NCBI GenBank assembly: GCA_938085045.1
Contig: CALKGI010000041.1
Location: 1-64,000, forward strand
Reading direction: 5' to 3'
Origin: an uncultured Alteromonadaceae bacterium
GTDB lineage: Bacteria; Pseudomonadota; Gammaproteobacteria; Enterobacterales; Alteromonadaceae
DNA: 64,000 nucleotides
The position numbers were made by a program, and so were the translations under genes. The notes beneath the pieces are model-generated. The model had not been told where the DNA came from, ran no database searches, and saw nothing but the letters and a program-made list of their open reading frames with translations. Shown here in pieces: positions 1-7,922 of the stretch (positions are counted from its first letter, which is position 1; every line of letters starts with the position of its first letter).

Positions 1-1
1 C

Positions 2-487
2 TTTTTGGCACTTAATGACACCTACCTCGAAAAAGACGTTGAAGATGCCATTTTACGCGAAATGCAGCAATTCTTGCTGGAACTCGGCGCCGGTTTCACC
101 TTTATCGCTCGTCAAAAGCGTTTGCAAATCGGCAATGACGATTTTTATATCGATTTACTTTTTTATAACCGCAAGCTGAAAAGGTTAGTCGTAATAGAAT
201 TGAAAAATACAGCGTTTAAAGCGGAGTATAAAGGCCAAATGGAACTCTATTTGCGCTGGTTGGCCAAACATGAACAAGAGCCAGACGAGCTGCCACCACT
301 GGGCATTATTTTATGCACCGACAAAAACGAAGAACAAATTGAATTACTTGAGTTGGACAAAAGCAGTATTCAAGTGGCGCAGTATTTAACAGCCTTACCC
401 TCTAAAACACTACTACAACGTAAGCTAAATGAAGCTATTGCTAATGCCGAGCAGCGTATTGACAATAAGTCATGTCTTCGCCGTTGA
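2..487 (+). CDS. YhcG/DUF1016-type PDDEXK nuclease domain protein, 3' part only
   Basis: This is the C-terminal part of a gene whose start lies before the window; the frame is open from base 2. The visible ~161 residues match what I know of the YhcG (DUF1016) C-terminal nuclease domain. It has a conserved opening (LEKDVEDAIL...FLLELG), then DFYIDLLFYN, in which the D is the metal-binding Asp of a PDDEXK fold, then VVIELK supplying the E-x-K pair, and later GIILCTDKNE. In this family the domain follows an N-terminal DUF1016 region and the protein often sits near restriction-modification or defence genes; that context is outside this window. The tail after the domain (about 60 residues, ending in a basic SCLRR) is unremarkable. 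A hairpin lies downstream, before the convergent TonB receptor gene. Nuclease fold: good confidence; biological role not determined. Confidence 0.85.
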   Translation, partial: FLALNDTYLEKDVEDAILREMQQFLLELGAGFTFIARQKRLQIGNDDFYIDLLFYNRKLKRLVVIELKNTAFKAEYKGQMELYLRWLAKHEQEPDELPPLGIILCTDKNEEQIELLELDKSSIQVAQYLTALPSKTLLQRKLNEAIANAEQRIDNKSCLRR

Positions 488-553
488 AAACGCCAAATTG
501 AGTGAGGTTTATTCTAGGTGTGTCCATTTTTCTTGTAACGCATTAAAAGTCTC

Positions 554-588
554 TCGCCTACGATGATATAACGCCACATCGTAGGCGA
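554..588. terminator. 12-bp stem hairpin between convergent genes
   Basis: TCGCCTACGATG at 554-565 pairs perfectly with CATCGTAGGCGA at 577-588 around an 11-nt loop. It lies between the ends of the nuclease gene (+) and the TonB receptor gene (-). Read on the minus strand it is followed by ACTTTTAAT, a weak U-tract, so a terminator serving mainly the receptor gene is likely; it may act for both genes. Confidence 0.6.
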
Positions 589-606
589 AAGTTCAATCTC
601 GCTTCT

Positions 607-2712
607 TTAAAAGGTACCAGAAATAGACAATTTGATATCAGGTTTACGAGTTCGAGCCGAACGTTCTGATCGCAAGAAATCTCCACCGCGGTCTGTATCA
701 TATATATAGCGGGTACGGGTATATTGAGCGGTATTGATATTATTGATCTCTAGCTGGGTTTTCACGCCAAAGAAACGGGTAGTTTCTATAAAGAATCGAG
801 TACGGTTATTACCACCAAAAGTTTGCACTTCGTTTACTCGGTAACCCGTATCTTCAAAATGCGCCCAGTATTCCATACCCCAGGTGAGTTTCAAGTCGGT
901 CAAATCTTGACGCAACTTAAATTTAAACCAGTTAGGGGTATACCAGTTAACGGTACGGGTACCACCAATGATTGGATCATCAAAACTTGACCCCCGGTAG
1001 TAATGGCTAAATTCAAACAAGCCATTTTCAAGCACTGCGTCTAAGGGTAAGTTCAAATCGGTGATCACGCCCCAAAAGCGTGCTTCTCCAGCATTACCTA
1101 AACCATAACTGGTGCTGTTGGGGTCGTCAGACAATTTAATCTGTTCCAAAATATCAGAGCGCCATTCGTGAAAGGCAGTAACCTTTAAGCTGCCACGCTC
1201 TGAAAAACTCAAGTCGTAAGTAAACTTTAACTCGGTGTTTTTGTCTGGTTGTAAATTAGAATTGCCCGATGTGGTGTTGGCATCTTGGGTGTCTGAAGAC
1301 GCAGCAAAATCACCGAAATTCAATTGCCCTACGTTTCGCTGGGCCTCAAGGGTAAAACGGTTTTCATCGTCATACTGATAAGTCGCCGAGACACGTGGTT
1401 TGTAAAACATGAAGTTTTGTTTTTGGCTGTCGTCGCCGCTGACTTGAATTTGTGAAAATTCGGCAGTCAAACCCCCTTCGATTGTCAACGTTGGACTGGC
1501 CTGATACACCATGGTAGCAAAGGCTTCACCGCGTTGCTCTTCTACAACCACAGTGCCGTTATCAAGTGGAATAACTTCTGAGTTTACAACTAGCTCGCCT
1601 GAGGTATCCAACTCGTTGTTGGCAACTTCAAAACCAAACTCGGGTTTAAGTGTTGACTCGCCTACGCTAGAAAACGTTGTACGAACAATATATTCAGACT
1701 GGGTGCGGTCTTCACCAAAGTGCACACTGTCGGTCTGCATTCCAGCGGCATCACGGCTGGTAAAATCACTGGTAAATTTAACATCTTCGATTTGGCCAAG
1801 GCCGATAATTCGCCATTTCCAATCTTCACCAGTGGTGACCCAGTCGACACCCAACTCAGATATTTTAAACTTGTTTCTGTCGTTAAACTCTAAAAATCCA
1901 TCTGCTGGGCTGTCGTCAGGCATGCGGTTTTTAAATACTGTACGCTTTGGATCGCCACGCCAATGATCGCCACCAAAACGACCATTAATGGTCAGTTTAC
2001 CTTCGCCAATGTCTGTAGAACCCTCACCATTGACAAATACCCAACGACCCCGTTCTGCCAATCCCTCAGACGAGCTAGAGGTCAATTCACCGTCGGCATT
2101 TCGGTTTTCGAAAGTCGCCCCACGAAAACCGGGATTACCGCCAATGTCGGTGTCAAAAGAAGTGTCCCATTCGCCAAGTTTAGTGGTAATGGCCGCTTCG
2201 AGGTTTGGCTCAGCATTGGCACCATCAACTTGCCGAATTTTCATCGCCCAGGTGCCGCTAGTGCCCGATTTTGAACGAATAATATTGGCAACAATAGATT
2301 GGCCAGCCGCTTCACCTGCACCTGCGCCACCACGAATAATTTCAATTCGTTCAACTTGGGCAGCGGGTATACGAATAAGCGCACCACGCAAACCGCCCGA
2401 TTTGGAGGTGGGCCGAGCACCGTCAATCAATACATTACCGGCGTTGCCACCAAACCCGCGAGCATCAGACCCTTGGTCGAATGAAAAACCCGGTAAACGT
2501 TCAACCATTTCTAGTGCATTTTGCGGCGTATACTGAGCAAAAAAGTCCGCTTGATAAATAGAAGCTTTTTGATTGTCTTCAGCCATTGCAGGCATACAAG
2601 ACAGGGCAAACAAACTAGCTGAAATGGCACTGACCAGTGCACTGCGTTTATAAGGGAGGTTTACGTGGGATTTGACACTGTGATTTGTACCGCATTTCCT
2701 GGAAATATTCAT
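607..2712 (-). CDS. TonB-dependent outer-membrane receptor
   Basis: A 701-residue outer-membrane receptor. After a long basic N-terminus comes a Sec signal peptide (LVSAISASLFALSCMPAMA, residues ~26-44). A plug domain follows (~50-165) with ALEMVERLPGF, NVLIDGARPTSK and VERIEIIRGGAGAGEAAG, which are typical plug motifs, and then a 22-strand-type barrel rich in alternating aromatic and charged residues, ending in the usual C-terminal Phe (SISGTF). The length fits the family. This plug variant (NVLIDGxRP) is common in marine gammaproteobacteria and sphingomonads, often for carbohydrates or small organics; no neighbouring catabolic gene points to a substrate here. It is monocistronic, with 298 bp of upstream non-coding DNA that presumably holds its promoter. 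No classic TonB box could be assigned with certainty. Confidence 0.9.
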   Translation of the reverse strand: MNISRKCGTNHSVKSHVNLPYKRSALVSAISASLFALSCMPAMAEDNQKASIYQADFFAQYTPQNALEMVERLPGFSFDQGSDARGFGGNAGNVLIDGARPTSKSGGLRGALIRIPAAQVERIEIIRGGAGAGEAAGQSIVANIIRSKSGTSGTWAMKIRQVDGANAEPNLEAAITTKLGEWDTSFDTDIGGNPGFRGATFENRNADGELTSSSSEGLAERGRWVFVNGEGSTDIGEGKLTINGRFGGDHWRGDPKRTVFKNRMPDDSPADGFLEFNDRNKFKISELGVDWVTTGEDWKWRIIGLGQIEDVKFTSDFTSRDAAGMQTDSVHFGEDRTQSEYIVRTTFSSVGESTLKPEFGFEVANNELDTSGELVVNSEVIPLDNGTVVVEEQRGEAFATMVYQASPTLTIEGGLTAEFSQIQVSGDDSQKQNFMFYKPRVSATYQYDDENRFTLEAQRNVGQLNFGDFAASSDTQDANTTSGNSNLQPDKNTELKFTYDLSFSERGSLKVTAFHEWRSDILEQIKLSDDPNSTSYGLGNAGEARFWGVITDLNLPLDAVLENGLFEFSHYYRGSSFDDPIIGGTRTVNWYTPNWFKFKLRQDLTDLKLTWGMEYWAHFEDTGYRVNEVQTFGGNNRTRFFIETTRFFGVKTQLEINNINTAQYTRTRYIYDTDRGGDFLRSERSARTRKPDIKLSISGTF

Positions 2713-3010
2713 AATTTCTGTCTGCTTATCCTGTTAAATGTCATCTTCAATAAATCTGCTGTGCAGCTTTAAATTAAAGGCGCTGTTTCTACCATGAAAA
2801 TTATAATATTCGACGTCTTTTGCGCTAAATGGTGGTATACATGCGGTTAAATATGAAAATGTTACCAAGTATTTGCAATTTTCCGATGACGCCTGAAAAA
2901 TTTAATTATTGCACACAGTGCTAAGTATAAACATACCGCTTAACGCTTTTGTGCCGGAATTAGTGCTACTATTTAGTTACAAAACGTGTGAGAAAACACA
3001 AGGTTAGTCT

Positions 3011-3229
3011 ATGTATTTAAAATTCAATGTGTTTGGCAAAAAGATGTCTGTTCAACGAAAGAATCAACAATGGTTACTGTTCACAGATTCTAATAGTGGT
3101 ATGAGAGTTAGAGTGTATGACATAGTCATTCCACCCGATTTGCTAGAAGCAGGTTTAGCCCAGTATCTTGATGATATTTATCATGAATTTTCGACTGAAC
3201 ATCATCCACAAGTAGTGCAATTGAGCTAA
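3011..3229 (+). CDS. Small conserved protein, DUF7661-like
   Basis: A 72-residue acidic/hydrophobic protein without signal peptide or membrane segment. The pattern (MYLKFNVFGKKMSVQR, then a WLLF strand, then YDIVIPPDLLEAGLAQYLDDIYHEF and HPQVVQL at the end) resembles the small proteins grouped as DUF7661, whose function is unknown. I assign this from memory of the pattern, not from a search. A GGTTAG-type weak ribosome site precedes the ATG. It lies alone between divergent and convergent neighbours; a hairpin follows it (3277-3307). Confidence 0.65.
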   Translation: MYLKFNVFGKKMSVQRKNQQWLLFTDSNSGMRVRVYDIVIPPDLLEAGLAQYLDDIYHEFSTEHHPQVVQLS

Positions 3230-3276
3230 GCAGAACCTGTGGGTTAATTGATGTGATACTACGGGGCATAACGAAT

Positions 3277-3307
3277 TGCCTTTGATTTACGCCAAAATAC
3301 AAAGGCA
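3277..3307. terminator. 8-bp stem hairpin after the small gene
   Basis: TGCCTTTG (3277-3284) pairs with CAAAGGCA (3300-3307). It sits between the 3' ends of two converging genes. There is no clear U-tract, so the terminator role is inferred from position only. Confidence 0.35.
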
Positions 3308-3361
3308 TTGGTTAAGTACGGTCTGTCGTAGCGCATTTTAGTTGTGCCATCAACAACTACC

Positions 3362-3961
3362 TTACTCTTGTATTTTCTGAATCCGCTGCGATTCACTTTG
3401 TAATCCAGAGGCTTCTAACACAGCAAATGCCGCTTCGAGCTTTTTGTCTTTAACCACATGAGATTGTTTACATTCACTCAGCTGATTTTTAAGCTGACTA
3501 CGCATATTGTTACGCTCTTGTTTCAACTCGTAGGTCTTAATCGCCTGTTTAACAATCATCAAAAATTCGACACGCTCAAAGGGTTTAACCACAAATTGAT
3601 AGATTTGCCCTTGATTTATTGACGCAATAATCGATTTAACATCCGTGTAGCCGGTGACAATAATCCGCATGGTATCGGGCATTGTATGAGACAGATGTTC
3701 AAACAATTCAACACCAGTCATTTCCGGCATACGTTGGTCGCTGATCACCATGCTCAACTCTTGGTCTTTTGGCATTTCGTTGATGACAGCCAACGCTTTT
3801 GCGCCATTAATCGCTCTAATAACGTTGTAAGACATACCCAAAACTGAAGCTAAGACGTTGAGGTTGTTCTCTTCATCATCAACAATCAAAATAGTGTGTT
3901 TCTTCTCTTGTCTATTTTGGCTTTGCAGCTTTTCTAGTTTTTCTTTTTTAAAAATGGCCAT
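3362..3961 (-). CDS. Response regulator, REC domain plus coiled-coil tail
   Basis: A 199-residue cytoplasmic response regulator. The REC domain (~20-145) has the acidic pocket ILIVDDEENN, the phospho-acceptor Asp in VISDQRMP, the Thr/Ser in IIVTGYTD and the Lys in VVKPFE. It is followed by a Gln/Glu/Lys-rich helical tail (~145-199) and no DNA-binding or enzymatic domain. The start overlaps the stop of the upstream kinase gene by one base (TAATG), so the two are translationally coupled and probably work as a pair. Its first ~150 residues are clearly paralogous to the regulator encoded at 6246-7484 (same MAIF.K.KLE opening, SDQRMP, IIVTGY, KPFER), which suggests local duplication followed by loss or gain of the C-terminal output. 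The output mechanism is unknown; protein-protein signalling is the likely mode. Confidence 0.88.
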   Translation of the reverse strand: MAIFKKEKLEKLQSQNRQEKKHTILIVDDEENNLNVLASVLGMSYNVIRAINGAKALAVINEMPKDQELSMVISDQRMPEMTGVELFEHLSHTMPDTMRIIVTGYTDVKSIIASINQGQIYQFVVKPFERVEFLMIVKQAIKTYELKQERNNMRSQLKNQLSECKQSHVVKDKKLEAAFAVLEASGLQSESQRIQKIQE

Positions 3962-6066
3962 TATATGCCACTCCTTCTAGCTTGCGCATCAATACCAGTA
4001 TATGGTAAACGGATGCTAAATGTTGTTCCTTGCGATAATATTGATTCAACCACAATTTCTCCCTTATGTTTTTGAATAATACCAAATGAAATAGATAACC
4101 CTAAACCCGTGCCTTCCCCTACATCCTTTGTGGTAAAAAATGGTTCGAATAGTTTCGACAATGTTTCTGAATCCATCCCGCAGCCATTATCAGTAAACGA
4201 AATCACCACTTCCCCTTTGTTTTTAAGGGTTTTAACCATAACCATACCCTGATGAGCCTTACCTATCTCTTGCTGTTTAATCAAAATGGCCTGGCACGCA
4301 TTAACCAACAAGTTCATAAATACCTGATTCAATTGGGCTGGCCAGCATTCGATTTTAGGATCTACAGAGAATTCGGTGACAAACTCGGCTGTTTCACGAT
4401 ATTTGGCTTGTACCAGTTTAATTGTTGATTCTAAGCACTCAACGATTTTGACTTTTTTCTGACCAGCCATATCGTGGCGGGTAAAGGCCTGTAAATCTTT
4501 CACAATGCCTTTGATTCGACCGGTACCGTCCTTAATGGTTGCCAAGTGTTTAAACAGCGGATCAAACTTGCGTTTGAAACTGTCTAAAATCTCCTCGTCA
4601 GTCTCATCAACGACTAACTCATACAAAAATGTTTGAAAACGCTGTAAATCTACTTCGAGGTTTTGAGCGCTAACATGCGCGAAATTGGTCGGATTATTGA
4701 TTTCGTGAGCCACGCCTGCGGTCAAAGTACCCAGCGATGCCATTTTTTCCTGCATCACCAATTGATTCTGGCTATCTTTGAGCTTGCGATGCGCCTCAGC
4801 ATTATCCAATGCAATGGCAGCCGAGGCAGCAATGGTTCTAACCATGTCAAACTGATGATCTTTATAGGCATCAGTTTGTAAACTTTGCACCGACAAACAG
4901 CCTATTAAACGGTCTTGCACCAATAGCGGTTGGTAAATCAGTGAAACCGTAGACTCACCCGAGAGCGGTTTCAAAATGGTTTTAACATACCGCAAGCCTT
5001 CTTGGGATTTTGTGATAATAATCTCTTGGCAATTGGTGATACACCACACCGCTAAACGATTTTGATCATTCATCGACATATTATATTCAGCCTGACGCAC
5101 GCCGCCTTGGATTGATAACTTAAATTCAATCAATTCTTGCTCGGGGCGATAAAGTCCAATACTGAAAATATAAGCATCCATCAGCGAATTAACATGTTGG
5201 TATACCTGACTCAATATCTGCTCAAGGTCTAACGTGGCGGTGATCTGACGACCAATTTCGCTAAGCACTGCAATATCCCTGTTGCGCTGCTCTACTTTTT
5301 TGGTTTGCTCGCGAATAGTTTCGATATTCTCAAGATATTGGATATTGTGCATCAGGCGACAATTGAATTCTTCAGTGCAAAAGGGCTTATGTAGGTAATC
5401 ATTTGCACCATTTTTGATAAATCGTGCCGTTAAAGAAGCATCATTTGTACCAGATATTCCGATAACCACTAACTCTTCTTTACTTCTAGATTGCCTTATC
5501 CGAGTGGTTAGCGTAATACCATCCATATTGGGCATTTGTTGGTCGGTTAGTACCAGTTTAATGTCAGGATGTTCATCTAATACCTTAAGTGCATCAACCC
5601 CATCTTCAGCTTCATAAACGTTGTAATTATGCCGACATAACTGGTTGCTGATAAAGCTACGCGACACCACAGAATCATCAACCACGAGCACTTTAATGTG
5701 CTCATTTCGCATCAATTGAGTTAGCAATTGCTGCAAATATAGGTAAGCCTGTTTGTTGTCTTTGGGAATGTAATCGATGACAGGACGTTTTAAGATGGCG
5801 TCACGAATTTCGTTGCTAGTCATGCCCGTCATAACAATCACAGGAATGCCAGCTTCTACAACATAATCAATGGCTTCGCCGTTAAGGGCATCAGGCAAAC
5901 TGTAATCAATCACCGCACAGAAAAAATCCTGGGAATCATTTAATACTTGCTCTGTTTCGGCGTAAGAATAAGCTACAGTAGCCTGCAAGCCGATACGTTT
6001 GGCAATATGCCGGTGAATTTTGGCAATCGGCTTGCTATCTTCAATGATGAGGAGCTTCTTGTCCAT
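3961..6066 (-). CDS. Histidine kinase with two N-terminal REC domains and a GAF domain
   Basis: A soluble hybrid kinase of about 701 residues. Domain order: REC1 (~2-115, KLLIIEDSKP, acceptor D in AVIDYSLPD), REC2 (~125-245, VLVVDDS, D in VLTDQQMPNMDG, K in LHKPF), a coiled coil, a GAF-like sensor (~270-430), HisKA with the phospho-accepting His in GVAHEINNP (~455), and HATPase_c with an N box (LVNACQA), DNGCGMD, FFTTKDVGEGTGLGLS. There is no membrane segment, so it senses a cytoplasmic cue or acts inside a phosphorelay. The ATG at 6066 puts the REC fold immediately at the N-terminus. The frame stays open to a TTG at 6129, and a strong AAGGGAGG sequence lies there without a normal start codon at the right distance, so the true start is uncertain. 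Its stop overlaps the start of the downstream REC protein. Confidence 0.85.
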   Translation of the reverse strand: MDKKLLIIEDSKPIAKIHRHIAKRIGLQATVAYSYAETEQVLNDSQDFFCAVIDYSLPDALNGEAIDYVVEAGIPVIVMTGMTSNEIRDAILKRPVIDYIPKDNKQAYLYLQQLLTQLMRNEHIKVLVVDDSVVSRSFISNQLCRHNYNVYEAEDGVDALKVLDEHPDIKLVLTDQQMPNMDGITLTTRIRQSRSKEELVVIGISGTNDASLTARFIKNGANDYLHKPFCTEEFNCRLMHNIQYLENIETIREQTKKVEQRNRDIAVLSEIGRQITATLDLEQILSQVYQHVNSLMDAYIFSIGLYRPEQELIEFKLSIQGGVRQAEYNMSMNDQNRLAVWCITNCQEIIITKSQEGLRYVKTILKPLSGESTVSLIYQPLLVQDRLIGCLSVQSLQTDAYKDHQFDMVRTIAASAAIALDNAEAHRKLKDSQNQLVMQEKMASLGTLTAGVAHEINNPTNFAHVSAQNLEVDLQRFQTFLYELVVDETDEEILDSFKRKFDPLFKHLATIKDGTGRIKGIVKDLQAFTRHDMAGQKKVKIVECLESTIKLVQAKYRETAEFVTEFSVDPKIECWPAQLNQVFMNLLVNACQAILIKQQEIGKAHQGMVMVKTLKNKGEVVISFTDNGCGMDSETLSKLFEPFFTTKDVGEGTGLGLSISFGIIQKHKGEIVVESILSQGTTFSIRLPYTGIDAQARRSGI

Positions 6067-6210
6067 GGCGGGGTAAAATGGTCCTAAATTTATGTCCTTG
6101 TATTCGAGTATAGTAGAACCTCCCTTCAAAAGTATCCAGCTTTTAAGCTAAAAAGGAAAACCCGTCTAAAGGAACTGTTATTGAGGAGATTAAGCAGTTT
6201 TATTTGGGGT

Positions 6211-6232
6211 GGTTACGCTAATAACGCGTAAC
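6211..6232. terminator. 8-bp perfect stem hairpin between two signalling genes
   Basis: GGTTACGC (6211-6218) and GCGTAACC (6225-6232) form a perfect stem with a 7-nt loop. It lies just after the stop of the GGDEF-like regulator gene (minus strand) and before the kinase gene. There is no strong U-tract, so it may be a terminator or a processing element separating two transcription units. Confidence 0.4.
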
Positions 6233-6245
6233 CTTCACAAGTATT

Positions 6246-7484
6246 CTATTCCGCAATCCATTTAATCTGAGTTTTGGCATCAATAGATGTTTCTAACGCA
6301 ATCACCTGTTGCTCTACCAATTTGCCCGGATCTTCCATGAAGCTGTGAAAAACATCATCGAGTTGCGCATTGTCACGGCAATGTGCACCTATCCACGCAT
6401 TATCTTGTGTATTTTTAGCTGCATTCAGACAGGCACTAGAGATATCAATCAATTGCATCCATGTAACCGCTTGGGGTCTGATTCGCTCAAACGGAAAACA
6501 AGCAAAACCAATTGAGCAGGTTTTATGGAATGTCTTCTGGTCTGGAATATTAAAGTCATGATGCTCGAACGCCTGACGTAATTGTTCAGCCAATTTAACT
6601 GCTTCAGTTCTGTCGATAAAACGAGCAACAACCAATAGCTCTTCTTCATTCCAGCGTACCAAAAAGTCTGATTCACGAAAGACTTGAACCAAGATACTTC
6701 TTATTTGCATCAAAACCTGATCGCCTGCATTGTCACCATACTTTTCGTTAACCTGAGTGAAATGATCAATATCAATGATAAAAAATGCCATGTCGGCATC
6801 AAGCAACGGCTGACTTTTGTCTGAATGGTTCCATTCAAGGTGTCGTTTAAGGCAAACCACCAAATCAGCTTCAAGGTGATTGAGCAAAAACCAGCGGCTG
6901 TTTAATTTGGTTAAATGATCGGTTTGACGTAAAGCTTCTAGTGATTTGTAAGCGCGGTCTAGTTCTTCTTTACGCTCTTCGAGTTGCTGGGTATTTTCAG
7001 CAACCTGAGCCTCTAGATTTTGCAGGTAGTCATCGCGTTGTTGTTGCACTTCGTAGGTTTCGATGGCTTTAGTGATGATCCTCAAAAGCTCGGCACGCTC
7101 AAAAGGTTTGAGAATAAAACGGTAGATATGCGCTTTGTTGACCGAATCAATAATGGCTTCGACATCGATATAACCTGTAACAATAATTCGCACCGTTTTA
7201 GGAATTAATACCGCCAATTCCTGAAACAACATCACGCCTGTCATGCTTGGCATACGTTGATCACTGATCACCAAAGAAATGCTCTCAGGATTATCCATCT
7301 GCTTAACAATATCCAACGCTTCGTGACCACCCTGAGCCACCAAAAGATGATAATTATCTTGTAAAACAGACGACATCGCCACTAAGTTGGCGTCTTCGTC
7401 GTCAACGATTAATATCGTGTGCCGCTTGTGAACTCGTTCTTCAAATTCAAGTTGTTCGAGCTTTCCTTTACTAAAAATTGCCAT
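6246..7484 (-). CDS. Response regulator with degenerate GGDEF domain
   Basis: 412 residues: REC (~18-145; VDDEDAN, D in VISDQRMP, T in IIVTGYID, K in LKPFER), a coiled coil (~150-190), then a GGDEF-fold domain (~192-365) introduced by TDHLTKLNSRWFL and containing FFIIDIDHFTQVNEKYGDNAGD, the usual nucleotide and metal region. The signature loop itself reads RWNEEELLV where active enzymes have R-W/L-G-G-D/E-E-F. Both glycines and the terminal Phe are lost, so diguanylate cyclase activity is doubtful; a GTP- or c-di-GMP-sensing or purely structural role is more likely. A ~45-residue tail follows. The REC half is paralogous to the regulator at 3362-3961. It is probably part of the same signalling set as the kinase at 3961-6066, though 180 bp and a hairpin separate them. 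Confidence 0.85.
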   Translation of the reverse strand: MAIFSKGKLEQLEFEERVHKRHTILIVDDEDANLVAMSSVLQDNYHLLVAQGGHEALDIVKQMDNPESISLVISDQRMPSMTGVMLFQELAVLIPKTVRIIVTGYIDVEAIIDSVNKAHIYRFILKPFERAELLRIITKAIETYEVQQQRDDYLQNLEAQVAENTQQLEERKEELDRAYKSLEALRQTDHLTKLNSRWFLLNHLEADLVVCLKRHLEWNHSDKSQPLLDADMAFFIIDIDHFTQVNEKYGDNAGDQVLMQIRSILVQVFRESDFLVRWNEEELLVVARFIDRTEAVKLAEQLRQAFEHHDFNIPDQKTFHKTCSIGFACFPFERIRPQAVTWMQLIDISSACLNAAKNTQDNAWIGAHCRDNAQLDDVFHSFMEDPGKLVEQQVIALETSIDAKTQIKWIAE

Positions 7485-7922
7485 TGACCAGCCTGTTGCG
7501 TCTATACCTCTATTAGCGATAAATAAAAGTGTAGGCCCTTTTTGTCAGTTTCGCATCCTTTATCCTCTTCACTTTGCTGATCGAGGCAAAAAAACGTAAA
7601 AAACCCCTCAAACCCACCAAATATCAAGACATTATGTCAAATTTGTCGTGGTAAAAATCGCTCAATAGAACCCGTTTTGAATGTTAAAACTACAGGCCAG
7701 ATTGCCCAAAAATCCCCAAGCCTGTCAATAGACAATGATAGCCATTAATCTTTCTTGACGGCAAAATGGTTAATGCTCTAACCTGCTCATTTATCAAACT
7801 AAGCACGGTCACGATTAGCACCAACAGACACAATTTACGCAAACTAGACCGAATTTATCTGGTGATCCATCCAGCTTTACACGATAATGCCCTACCGCTA
7901 TTTTCTATGCCGACAAACCCCG
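7485..7922. other. Divergent intergenic region upstream of uvrD
   Basis: 438 bp between the divergent regulator gene and uvrD. I see no open frame of note and no clear LexA-type CTG-N10-CAG palindrome. A TTGACG at about 7755, followed at suitable distance by a TAACCT-like hexamer, is a weak candidate promoter for uvrD. No repeat or RNA structure stood out. Confidence 0.4.

Noticed and set aside
1511-2536. Long open frames on the plus strand opposite the first TonB receptor gene
   Set aside because: Shadows of the receptor coding sequence; low-complexity, no ribosome sites.
7700-7922. LexA (SOS) box before uvrD
   Set aside because: Looked for CTG-N10-CAG on both strands and saw no convincing match.
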